From contig DNDO01000096.1 of the NCBI GenBank assembly GCA_003484265.1, positions 2,121 to 11,648 on the forward strand: a DNA stretch of 9,528 nucleotides, in the 5' to 3' direction. Positions 1 to 6,215 of this stretch are shown in pieces. Under the pieces are notes generated by a model. The model searched no databases. It was not told the origin of the DNA and was given only the letters and a program-made list of their open reading frames with translations. Source of the DNA: Anaerolineae bacterium. GTDB lineage: Bacteria; Chloroflexota; Anaerolineae; Anaerolineales; Villigracilaceae. The translations under genes and the position numbers were made by a program. Position 1 is the first letter of the stretch; every line of letters begins with the position of its first letter.

Positions 1-19
1 ATGATAAACTCGGGGACAT

Positions 20-988
20 ATGCAAAACACCCAACGCAGCGCCATCCTAAAAGCCCTATTCTCCGTCACCGTTTGGGGCGCATCTTTTGTCGCTACCAAG
101 GTCGCTCTACAATTTGCCGCACCGATCACGGTCGTTTGGCTGAGGTTTGCGATGGGCGTGGTCATTCTCGGGCTGGCGGTAAAACTGCGCGGGCAGTTCT
201 CGTTTCCGCAGGGTAAGGACTGGGGCTATTTCGCACTGCTCGGCTTTCTGGGCATCACCTTTCACCAGTGGCTTCAGTCCACGGGTTTGGTCACCGCGCA
301 AGCCACCACCACCGGCTGGATCGTCGCCAGCAGTCCCATTTTCATGGCGTTGTTGGGGCTGGTCGTCTTAAAGGAAGGTCTGCGTTGGGAGCAGGTTCTG
401 GGCATCGCACTTGCAACCTTCGGCGTACTGCTGGTCGTCACAAAAGGGAATCTGTCCACGCTGGCGAACGGTCAGCTTGGCACCACAGGCGACGTTCTGG
501 TTTTGATCAGCGCCCTCAACTGGGCGGTCTTTTCGGCGCTGTCACGCCCGGGCTTGAAACGTCACCGCGCCACGCACATGATGTTTTACATCATGACCTT
601 CGGCTGGCTGTTCTCGTCCATTTTATTTTTCGCAACGCCAAACTTAGATCCGATCCGCGAGATCCCGCTCAACGGCTGGCTTGCCATTGCATTTCTCGGC
701 ATATTTTGTTCGGGCATCGCCTACATCTTTTGGTACGACGCCCTCCAGGCATTGCCCGTCGCCCAAACCGGCGCATTCCTCTACATCGAACCGATCATCA
801 CCGTCATCGTGGCGGCTGTCATATTGGATGAGCGCTTACTGCCCGCGACGATCCTGGGCGGAATAACGATCCTCGTCGGAGTCTGGATGGTGAATCGGAC
901 AAAGTCACTCCGGCCCATCATCGTGCAGAATCAGCCTCCGGCTGAGTCCGCGGCGGGTTTTCATCCGAAAAATCGCAGAGACGGCTAA
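20..988 (+). CDS. EamA/DMT-family membrane transporter
   Basis: A 322-residue inner-membrane protein with two tandem EamA repeats (about residues 8-140 and 155-292), which together give the ten hydrophobic helices usual for the drug/metabolite transporter superfamily. Family hallmarks include the early WGASFV motif (19-24) and the helix-9 stretch YIEPIITVIVAAVILDERL (255-273) with its conserved Glu-Pro and closing Asp-Glu. Members export or exchange small metabolites such as amino acids, and the substrate cannot be read from sequence. The C-terminal tail (about 296-322) is hydrophilic. The ATG at 20 is preceded by GGGGA at 12-16, a short and close Shine-Dalgarno. The upstream promoter lies outside the window. 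It is 173 bases from the next gene, which has its own promoter, so it is probably not part of the sugar locus. The family is clear; the cargo is unknown. Confidence 0.93.
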   Translation: MQNTQRSAILKALFSVTVWGASFVATKVALQFAAPITVVWLRFAMGVVILGLAVKLRGQFSFPQGKDWGYFALLGFLGITFHQWLQSTGLVTAQATTTGWIVASSPIFMALLGLVVLKEGLRWEQVLGIALATFGVLLVVTKGNLSTLANGQLGTTGDVLVLISALNWAVFSALSRPGLKRHRATHMMFYIMTFGWLFSSILFFATPNLDPIREIPLNGWLAIAFLGIFCSGIAYIFWYDALQALPVAQTGAFLYIEPIITVIVAAVILDERLLPATILGGITILVGVWMVNRTKSLRPIIVQNQPPAESAAGFHPKNRRDG

Positions 989-1003
989 TTAAGTGGTTTA
1001 GCC
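983..1003 (+). terminator. Weak hairpin at the end of the EamA gene
   Basis: GGCTAA (983-988) pairs with TTAGCC (998-1003) across a 9-base loop, and the left arm contains the stop codon. No T-run follows directly; only scattered T-rich sequence appears from about 1018. It could be a weak terminator or 3' stabilising hairpin, or chance. Confidence 0.25.
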
Positions 1004-1063
1004 AATAAGACCGCAGAGTTTTATTAGATTTTATCCATAAGCTGGGCGTTCACTGCGGCTGGG

Positions 1064-1094
1064 AAGGTATCACCCCCTCATAAAATGACACCTT
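1064..1094 (+). promoter_or_regulatory. Imperfect inverted repeat upstream of the ATPase promoter (candidate operator)
   Basis: AAGGTATCA (1064-1072) and TGACACCTT (1086-1094) are inverted with 8 of 9 positions matching, separated by 13 bases. The repeat ends 24 bases before the -10 box and reaches the region just upstream of where a -35 would lie. A regulator binding here could control the ATPase gene. No protein is known to bind it, and the spacing is wider than in a typical ROK operator. Confidence 0.25.
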
Positions 1095-1118
1095 ATAAAA
1101 GTTTCCGTTGAATGGGAG

Positions 1119-1124
1119 TATAAT
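1119..1124 (+). promoter_or_regulatory. Promoter (-10) for the sugar ABC ATPase gene
   Basis: A perfect TATAAT lies at 1119-1124, 37 bases before the ATG at 1162, which would give a 5' leader of about 30 bases carrying GGAGGT at 1149-1154. No good -35 sits 16-18 bp upstream (about 1095-1102 reads AT-rich sequence), so the promoter may be activator-dependent or rely on its -10. The box also lies just inside a longer possible reading frame starting at TTG 1108, which argues against that start. Confidence 0.55.
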
Positions 1125-1161
1125 TTCACCACTATATTCCCACGAAATGGAGGTAAGACCA

Positions 1162-2262
1162 ATGGCAAGTGTAACATTCAAGAACGTGTACAAAAGGTAC
1201 GGCGATGTTGTCGCAGTCAACAATCTGGACATCCGGGTGGAAGACAAGGAATTCCTTGTGCTGGTGGGTCCGTCGGGATGCGGCAAGACCACAGCATTGC
1301 GCAGTCTCGCAGGGTTGGAGGAAATTTCTGAAGGCGAAATTCTGATCGGTGACCGGGTAGTAAACGACGTAGCGCCGAAAGACCGTGACATTGCCATGGT
1401 CTTCCAATCCTACGCGCTCTATCCCCATTTATCTGTTTACGACAACATGGCATTCGGATTGAAACTCCGAAAAACGCCAAAAGACGAGATCAAGCGCCGC
1501 GTGGATGAAGCCGCCGACATTCTCGGCATTCACGACCTGCTCCAGCGCAAACCCCGCCAGCTTTCCGGTGGTCAGCGCCAGCGTGTGGCGGTGGGACGCG
1601 CCATCGTGCGCGAACCCAAAGTATTTCTGTTCGATGAGCCGCTTTCCAACCTCGATGCAAAACTGCGTGTGGCAATGCGTGCCGAGATCAGCAAATTGCA
1701 CCAGCGTCTGCAGACCACATTTATCTATGTGACACACGACCAGATCGAAGCCATGACGATGGCGACCCGTATCGCCGTCATCAACAAGGGCATCCTCCAG
1801 CAGCTCGATACGCCGCAAATCCTATACGACCGCCCGAACAATCTTTTCGTTGCGGGCTTCATCGGCTCCCCATCCATGAACTTCTTCCCCGGAAAACTCC
1901 GCAGGGAGGGAAACAAATTGATGGTGGATACCGGCGACTTTACCGTTGTCATCCCTGAAAAATTTGCCAAGCCCTACGAAGCGCACGCCGGTAAAGAGAT
2001 CATCTTCGGGATTCGCCCCGAGAACATCCACGACGCGGACTTCATCCCGCCGAACGTCGATGTCGAACGGGTTAACGTCAAGGTGGACGTTACCGAGTTG
2101 ATGGGCAACGAAATATTCCTCTATCTCGTCAGCGGAAAAAACACCTTCGTCGCCCGCGTCGACCCCCGCTCAAAACTGCGTCTTGGTCAACAAGCCGCTG
2201 TCGCAATGGATATGGACTCCATCCACATCTTCGATGCCGCGACTGAAGAAGCCATTCGATAA
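1162..2262 (+). CDS. Sugar ABC transporter ATP-binding protein (MalK/UgpC/MsmX type)
   Basis: A 366-residue cytoplasmic ATPase that would energise a carbohydrate importer of the CUT1 class. Visible motifs in order are Walker A GPSGCGKTT (36-44), Q-loop Gln82, signature LSGGQRQR (134-141), Walker B VFLFDEP with Asp158 and Glu159, D-loop SNLD (162-165) and switch His192. A C-terminal region from about 235 carries the MalK-type FIGSPSMNF and GIRPENI sequences of the OB/TOBE regulatory domain. Length is normal for the family. I chose ATG 1162 because GGAGGT lies at 1149-1154 and the protein then begins MASVTFKNVYKRYG, the usual family start. The upstream in-frame TTG at 1108 would overlap the -10 box. 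The gene has its own promoter and terminator, apart from the permease genes, as is common for multi-sugar ATPases that serve several importers. Its partner is probably the transporter encoded at 3802-7229. Confidence 0.96.
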   Translation: MASVTFKNVYKRYGDVVAVNNLDIRVEDKEFLVLVGPSGCGKTTALRSLAGLEEISEGEILIGDRVVNDVAPKDRDIAMVFQSYALYPHLSVYDNMAFGLKLRKTPKDEIKRRVDEAADILGIHDLLQRKPRQLSGGQRQRVAVGRAIVREPKVFLFDEPLSNLDAKLRVAMRAEISKLHQRLQTTFIYVTHDQIEAMTMATRIAVINKGILQQLDTPQILYDRPNNLFVAGFIGSPSMNFFPGKLRREGNKLMVDTGDFTVVIPEKFAKPYEAHAGKEIIFGIRPENIHDADFIPPNVDVERVNVKVDVTELMGNEIFLYLVSGKNTFVARVDPRSKLRLGQQAAVAMDMDSIHIFDAATEEAIR

Positions 2263-2280
2263 TTCAATAGTGTAAATAAT

Positions 2281-2321
2281 AATAGGCGTCTGCCCATTGG
2301 CAGGCGCCTATTTTCTGTATT
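2281..2321 (+). terminator. Rho-independent terminator after the ATPase gene
   Basis: AATAGGCGTCTGCC (2281-2294) pairs with GGCAGGCGCCTATT (2299-2312) around a CATT loop. This is a 14-bp stem with a single T/G (G-U in RNA) position, followed by TTTTCTGTATT. It separates the ATPase transcript from the ROK gene. Confidence 0.9.
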
Positions 2322-2377
2322 AATAATCATTCTCAGGCAGGCAACTGGCTCATTGACAATTCAATTTGTTAAAACAC

Positions 2378-2406
2378 TTGAAAATATACAGGTGGTGTGC
2401 TAATAT
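2378..2406 (+). promoter_or_regulatory. Promoter of the ROK regulator gene
   Basis: TTGAAA (2378-2383) and TAATAT (2401-2406) are separated by exactly 17 bp, and TGC directly precedes the -10 box (extended -10). Transcription would begin near 2413, leaving a leader of about 24 bases before the TTG start at 2437. Just upstream, TTGACAA (2353-2359) and TTGTTAA (2366-2372) form an AT-rich imperfect inverted repeat. That is the general style of ROK-family operators and could be an autoregulatory site. Confidence 0.65.
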
Positions 2407-2436
2407 CCGTCCTAGTAAATTTCTGAAAAGGTTACT

Positions 2437-3717
2437 TTGAGCACATTTTTTTGGCTACCTGCTGGATATAATGTAAAGAGTTTTAACAAACACGCAACTC
2501 TTGACCTGATCCGTTTTTCTGGTGTTGGCTTGTCCCGCACAGAATTGGCAGACCAAATGGGGTTAACACGCGCCGCTGTCAGCTTGATCGTGAACGACCT
2601 TCTCGAAAGTGAAGTGGTTCAGGAAGCTGAAAGCCGCTCAGCCCCGAGCGGGCGTCCGCCGATCGTGCTCGAGATCAACCCAAACCGCGGGATAGTAGGC
2701 GCAATTGATATGGGGGCTACGCATACGAGTATCGCGCTGGCAGATTTCACTGCCAAAATTCTTCAAGAATCAGAATTCCCTTTCGATATAAAGAATGGCC
2801 CCAAAATTTGCATTGAAGAGGTTGACCGAAACCTGCAAATTATGATGTCGGAGCTTAATATATCCTTTTCAGACCTGACCGCTGTCGGCGTCGGCGTGCC
2901 GGGTCCTGTCATAACGGAGGCAGGCATGGTGATTGCGCCTCCGATCATGCCAGGCTGGGATCACTTCCCCATCCGTGAAACGCTGGAAAAAAAGTGGGGC
3001 TGTCCCGTCACGCTAAATAACGATGCCGAACTTGGCGCGTTGGGCGAGTGGGCATACGGCGCAGGACGCGGCGAGAAAAATATTGCCTATATTAAAGTGG
3101 GGAGCGGTGTTGGAGCGGGACTAATCCTCAATCAACAAATTTATGGCGGAACGACAGGCGCCGCAGGCGAGATCGGGCACCTGACAATAGATGAAAACGG
3201 TCCGCTTTGTAATTGCGGCAATCACGGGTGCCTTGAAGCATTTGCCGGCGGCCATGCCATCGCACGGCAAGGACAATCGCTTGCAAGATCGGGGAAAAGG
3301 ACATTGCTTTCAGATTTACCAACAGAAAATATCACCGCTCTGGACGTAGCTGAAGCGGCGCGGCGCGGCGACCTCCATGCGCAGGAAATTCTTAGGCGCG
3401 CAGGCGAGTCGATCGGCATTGCGATCGCAGGGTTGATCAATCTATTCAACCCCAGCGTTGTCATTATCGGCGGCGGTGTGGCGCAGGCAGGAGACACCCT
3501 TACCGCCCCCATCCGCCAGGCAGTGCGCGAACGCGCGATGCGCGCCTCCGAACAAAGCGTTCATATCACAACGGGAATGCTGGGACGCCGCTCCCTGCTG
3601 ATCGGTGCAACCGTACAGGCGATCAATGTTGCAATTCACATCGCCGCTGAAAATAAAAATTCCTTTTCTGATGCATCAGCCAAGGTTGAAGCATTGGAAG
3701 TGAATCAAACCAGTTGA
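2437..3717 (+). CDS. ROK-family transcriptional regulator (NagC/Mlc/XylR type)
   Basis: A 426-residue DNA-binding sugar sensor. An N-terminal winged helix-turn-helix (about 15-65, with LSRTELADQMGLTRAAVSLIVNDL as its core) is followed by SGRPPIVLEI and the ROK domain. The first phosphate-type motif reads DMGATHTSIAL (91-101), with Ala where sugar kinases have the second Gly, typical of repressors. Further conserved blocks are GVGVPGP (151-157), NNDAELGALGE (194-204) and the zinc site with His248, Cys258, Cys260 and Cys265. The expected effector-binding GEIGH (244-248) is present. The start is TTG 2437, preceded by AAAAGG (2426-2431); no better in-frame start gives a complete helix-turn-helix. 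It lies 84 bases before the binding-protein gene with no terminator between, so the two are probably cotranscribed. It probably regulates the sugar transporter and itself; the effector is unknown. The ROK catalytic-type Asp196 is kept, but the N-terminal DNA-binding domain argues against a sugar kinase. Confidence 0.93.
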   Translation: MSTFFWLPAGYNVKSFNKHATLDLIRFSGVGLSRTELADQMGLTRAAVSLIVNDLLESEVVQEAESRSAPSGRPPIVLEINPNRGIVGAIDMGATHTSIALADFTAKILQESEFPFDIKNGPKICIEEVDRNLQIMMSELNISFSDLTAVGVGVPGPVITEAGMVIAPPIMPGWDHFPIRETLEKKWGCPVTLNNDAELGALGEWAYGAGRGEKNIAYIKVGSGVGAGLILNQQIYGGTTGAAGEIGHLTIDENGPLCNCGNHGCLEAFAGGHAIARQGQSLARSGKRTLLSDLPTENITALDVAEAARRGDLHAQEILRRAGESIGIAIAGLINLFNPSVVIIGGGVAQAGDTLTAPIRQAVRERAMRASEQSVHITTGMLGRRSLLIGATVQAINVAIHIAAENKNSFSDASAKVEALEVNQTS

Positions 3718-3729
3718 AAAGGAGGTGAT
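3718..3729 (+). promoter_or_regulatory. Orphan extended Shine-Dalgarno sequence
   Basis: AAAGGAGGTGAT starts at the base after the ROK stop codon and matches the complement of the usual bacterial 16S rRNA 3' end over 12 bases. No ATG, GTG or TTG follows at the normal 5-10 base spacing; the first ATG is at 3754, 28 bases after GGAGG. It overlaps TGATA-TACG-TATCA (3726-3739), a 5-bp inverted repeat that could mask it. It may be a vestige, a ribosome loading site, or part of a regulatory leader. Confidence 0.5.
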
Positions 3730-3753
3730 ATACGTATCAGTAGGATCAGTTTA

Positions 3754-3801
3754 ATGTCAATCAATATCGTCAATCAAAATATCATTAAGGAGAAGAAGTA
3801 A
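3754..3801 (+). other. Possible 15-codon leader ORF abutting the binding-protein gene
   Basis: ATG at 3754 opens a frame encoding MSINIVNQNIIKEKK, and its TAA (3799-3801) directly touches the ATG of the binding-protein gene at 3802. A weak AGGA (3742-3745) sits 8 bases before this ATG. The strong AAGGAGA for the downstream gene lies inside the ORF. Such an arrangement would allow translational coupling. The ORF is short and could be chance; no function is claimed. Confidence 0.25.
3756..3783 (+). repeat. Imperfect tandem direct repeat in the binding-protein leader
   Basis: GTCAATCAATATC (3756-3768) is followed immediately by GTCAATCAAAATATC (3769-3783), the same unit with two added A bases. 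It lies 18-45 bases before the start codon of the binding-protein gene. It may be a regulator-binding element, part of the possible leader ORF, or simple slippage. Confidence 0.45.
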
Positions 3802-5046
3802 ATGAAAACCAAAATCAATCTGCTGTTCAGCCTTTTGCTGATCTCAGCCTTCGTACTCGCCGCATGCGGCGGTGCAGCAACAGAAGTTCCCGCAACGGAA
3901 GAACCTGCTGCACCTGCGCCTGAAGAACCGGCTGCACCTGCACCCGAAGAACCCGCCATGGAGCCCAAGGAAGTCACCTTCTGGCACGCTTATGGAACCG
4001 GCTCTGCCGAGGAAGTCGCTCTTACTGCATTGCTCGAACAAGCGAAGACCGACATGCCCGGCTATACAATCAACGTCTTGCAGGTCCCCTTCAATGACAT
4101 CTTCAACAAGTATCGCACAGATGTTGCTGCAGGCGGCGGACCCGATATGTTCATTGCCCCGAACGACGACCTTGGCAATGACGCCCGCGCGAGCCTGATC
4201 GCAGACATTACCGATCTCGCCGCAGGCAAACTCGACGGCGTCAGCCAGTTGGGTATCGATGGCATGTCCCTCGACGGCAAACTTTATGGTATCCCTGAAT
4301 CCTTGAAGGCTGTTGCGTTATGGTACAACAAATCCCTCCTCCCGACGCCTCCAGCCACCACTGATGAGCTCAAGGCTCTCATGGAAGGCGGCACGGAAGT
4401 TGCGTTCAGCTTTGGCTGTTACCACCACTACGGCTACTTCAGCGCCTTTGGCGGCAGCATCTTCGATGACAACTGGACCGTTATTGCCGATCAGGGCACC
4501 GGCGTTACCGACGCAATGGTCTACCTGAACGATCTGTATCAGATCTCTGTTGCCAACGGCTGGGCACGTAATGACGGCGACGGTCTCGCTCCTTTCACTG
4601 AAGGTAAGGCTGCAGCCATCACCAACGGTAACTGGGCGATGGGCGATTACCGCAAAGCGCTCGGCGATAACCTGGCAGTAGCCGCGCTTCCCGCCGGTCC
4701 TGCTGGACCCGCAGCTCCGATGCTTGGCGTTGACGGGTTCTACTTCAACCCCAACGGCACCAACCAGGAAGCCGCACTCGAAGTTGCACTATATCTGACC
4801 AACGCCAACTCCCAGGTTGTGATGATGAACGAGGCTGGTCACGTACCGGTCCGCACGGACGTCAGCATCACCGACCCGCTTATCCAGGGTCTGGTGGACG
4901 CTTTCAACACCGGCTCCACCATCCGCCCGCAGGTTGCTGAATTGGGCAAATACTGGTCCAACTTCTGCGGTACTGACCAGGTCTTCGAAGCCGGCGTACC
5001 CGCCGCTGACTGGGTCAAGACCGGCACTGAAACAGCCAACCAGTAA
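3802..5046 (+). CDS. MalE-like sugar ABC transporter substrate-binding lipoprotein
   Basis: A 414-residue extracytoplasmic binding protein that would capture oligosaccharide and deliver it to the MalF/MalG-like channel. Residues 1-22 are a lipoprotein signal with lipobox LAAC and acylated Cys22. A flexible Thr/Pro/Glu/Ala linker (about 25-55) includes two EEPAAPAP units. The fold then begins EVTFWHAYGTGS (57-68). Stretches matching maltose/maltodextrin-binding proteins are LYGIPESLKAVALWYNKSLLP, followed by a TTDELKAL helix, and further on FTEGKAAAITNGNWAMGDYR with a GVDGFYFNPNG segment. Two Cys pairs or single Cys occur late (FGCYHH and NFCGTDQ), possibly structural. ATG 3802 follows AAGGAGA (3787-3793). 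The gene is probably cotranscribed with the ROK gene upstream, since I see no convincing promoter in the 84-base spacer. A strong terminator follows, which would favour high expression of this protein over the permeases. The family is secure; a maltodextrin-type substrate is inferred from the neighbouring amylase. Confidence 0.95.
   Translation: MKTKINLLFSLLLISAFVLAACGGAATEVPATEEPAAPAPEEPAAPAPEEPAMEPKEVTFWHAYGTGSAEEVALTALLEQAKTDMPGYTINVLQVPFNDIFNKYRTDVAAGGGPDMFIAPNDDLGNDARASLIADITDLAAGKLDGVSQLGIDGMSLDGKLYGIPESLKAVALWYNKSLLPTPPATTDELKALMEGGTEVAFSFGCYHHYGYFSAFGGSIFDDNWTVIADQGTGVTDAMVYLNDLYQISVANGWARNDGDGLAPFTEGKAAAITNGNWAMGDYRKALGDNLAVAALPAGPAGPAAPMLGVDGFYFNPNGTNQEAALEVALYLTNANSQVVMMNEAGHVPVRTDVSITDPLIQGLVDAFNTGSTIRPQVAELGKYWSNFCGTDQVFEAGVPAADWVKTGTETANQ
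3898..3957 (+). repeat. 24-bp tandem repeat encoding the lipoprotein linker
   Basis: Two near-identical 24-base units (3898-3921 and 3922-3945) and a partial third (3946-3957) encode EEPAAPAP, EEPAAPAP and EEPA. The repeat sits in the flexible spacer between the lipid anchor and the sugar-binding fold, where length changes by slippage would be tolerated. Confidence 0.85.
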
Positions 5047-5064
5047 TTCTGTTCCAATGTAAGC

Positions 5065-5080
5065 GATGAGACCTCTCATC
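5065..5080 (+). repeat. Short perfect inverted repeat after the binding-protein gene
   Basis: GATGAGA (5065-5071) and TCTCATC (5074-5080) are perfectly inverted around CC. In RNA this is a 6-bp stem with a 4-base loop, 18 bases after the stop codon. It has no T-run, so it is either a 3' stabilising hairpin or a protein-binding palindrome. Confidence 0.5.
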
Positions 5081-5094
5081 TATAACTAGCACGT

Positions 5095-5138
5095 TGACAA
5101 AGGTGAACAGGGGCTTCCCTGTTCACCTTTGTCATTTT
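5095..5138 (+). terminator. Strong hairpin terminator between binding-protein and permease genes
   Basis: A perfect 18-bp stem (5095-5112 with 5117-5134) closes on a GCTT loop and is followed by TTTT (5135-5138). The T-run is short, so termination is probably partial. Placed between the binding protein and the permeases it would both stabilise the binding-protein mRNA and lower permease output, the role played by hairpin repeats in the Escherichia coli malE-malF spacer. Confidence 0.85.
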
Positions 5139-5149
5139 AAGTCTATAAT
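5122..5149 (+). promoter_or_regulatory. Putative promoter of the permease operon
   Basis: TATAAT at 5144-5149 lies 16 bp after TTCACC (5122-5127), a 4-of-6 match to the -35 consensus located inside the right arm of the terminator stem. Transcription would begin near 5156, leaving a leader of about 36 bases that carries GGAGG at 5181-5185. Confidence 0.5.
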
Positions 5150-5191
5150 TTAGCGAGAGCGATCCACACCATCCACATACGGAGGCGCCCC

Positions 5192-6211
5192 ATGGCCACT
5201 GCAATTGCGAAAAAGACCAGAAAGAAAAATACAGATTTCCGGAAGGCAATTCTGCCATACCTCTATCTGCTCCCAGCGTTTGCTGTGATGGCTGTCATCG
5301 TCTTTTACCCATTGATCTATCAATTGATCGTTTCTTTTACTGATTTCCAGACCAAGGACCTCAGGTTTGGGCTCGCTTCGCCGGAACTAAATTTCATTGG
5401 CTTTCAGAATTACGTCGATATATTGACCGGCAGCCTGCCGGTTCAAAACTTCGACTTCCTTCGAGTCCTTGTATTCAACTTTTGGTGGGCGCTGACGAAT
5501 GTTTTACTTCACGTCCCTGCCGGTGTGGTCATTGCCGTCCTGTTGAACACGCAGGGCTTATGGTTCAAGAAAATTTATCGGGCAATTTTTATCCTGCCTG
5601 TCGTCGTTCCCCCGATCGTTGTCGCCACCGTATGGCGCAACATATTTGACGAAAACTACGGCGCGATGAACCAGTTCCTGACCGCCGCCGCTCAATTTCT
5701 TGGCTCTGCCGATCCGGTACGCATCCGCTGGCTCACAGATTTTACGCCGCCCATCGAATGGCTCCTACCGACCGGGGCGCTCACGCTTGCTTATTACGCC
5801 ATGATGGTCGCAAACTTCTGGCTGGGCTGGCCCTTTATGACGGTTGTCGCAACGGGCGCCCTGCAAAGCATTCCCAGCGACCTCTACGAAGCCGCATCCA
5901 TAGACGGCGCCACAGGCTCCCAGCAGTTCTGGAGGATTACGGTGCCTCTTATCCGTCCCGCCATGATCCCCGCTGCGGTCTACGGCTTCACGCTTTCATT
6001 CAACCTGTTTGCCTTTGTATTCTTTATGACGGGCGGAGGTCCAGCCCGCAGTACCGAGATCATGGTGACATTCGCATATGACCTCGTCCGCAATCTGCGT
6101 CTCTTTGGCGCGGCGGCGGCATTTTCAGTATTCATCTTTATCGTTGCGCTGATAGTATTCCTCATTACCAATCGGATCACACGCGCAACCGAAAGCTACA
6201 CGGAGGCATGA
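5192..6211 (+). CDS. Sugar ABC transporter permease, MalF type
   Basis: A 339-residue inner-membrane subunit of a CUT1 carbohydrate importer, pairing with the MalG-like protein to form the channel. A positively charged N-terminus (AKKTRKKNTDFRK) precedes the first membrane helix (about 20-48). Further hydrophobic helices lie near 93-118, 129-150, 197-222, 258-280 and 307-328. The cytoplasmic EAA loop that docks on the ATPase is complete: EAASIDGATGSQQFWRITVP (233-252), with Glu233, Gly239 and Pro252, and Val where Leu is usual before the Pro. It lacks the large extra periplasmic domain of E. coli MalF, as is usual outside Proteobacteria. ATG 5192 follows GGAGG at 5181-5185. The next gene begins four bases after its stop, so the two are cotranscribed and probably translationally coupled. 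Confidence 0.95.
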   Translation: MATAIAKKTRKKNTDFRKAILPYLYLLPAFAVMAVIVFYPLIYQLIVSFTDFQTKDLRFGLASPELNFIGFQNYVDILTGSLPVQNFDFLRVLVFNFWWALTNVLLHVPAGVVIAVLLNTQGLWFKKIYRAIFILPVVVPPIVVATVWRNIFDENYGAMNQFLTAAAQFLGSADPVRIRWLTDFTPPIEWLLPTGALTLAYYAMMVANFWLGWPFMTVVATGALQSIPSDLYEAASIDGATGSQQFWRITVPLIRPAMIPAAVYGFTLSFNLFAFVFFMTGGGPARSTEIMVTFAYDLVRNLRLFGAAAAFSVFIFIVALIVFLITNRITRATESYTEA

Positions 6212-6215
6212 TACT

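Noticed and set aside
1..216. Plus-strand reading frame from the first base
   Set aside because: It overlaps the EamA gene in another frame and shows no protein-like composition (Arg/His-rich shadow).
1108..1161. TTG start giving an 18-residue N-terminal extension of the ATPase
   Set aside because: It overlaps the TATAAT box, lacks a Shine-Dalgarno, and the family begins at the MASVTFKNVY segment, where ATG 1162 has GGAGGT upstream.
1429..1818. Long minus-strand frame within the ATPase gene
   Set aside because: It lies wholly opposite a well-conserved coding region and has no family resemblance or start signals.
2466..2471. TATAAT inside the start of the ROK gene
   Set aside because: It lies within the N-terminal coding region, and an mRNA from it would lack a start codon before the helix-turn-helix. 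The TTGAAA/TAATAT pair upstream explains the gene better.
2437..3717. ROK protein as a sugar kinase (glucokinase/fructokinase)
   Set aside because: An N-terminal winged helix-turn-helix is present and the phosphate motif has DMGAT rather than DxGGT.
3756..3783. The two-copy direct repeat as a CRISPR array
   Set aside because: There are only two adjacent units with no spacer between them.
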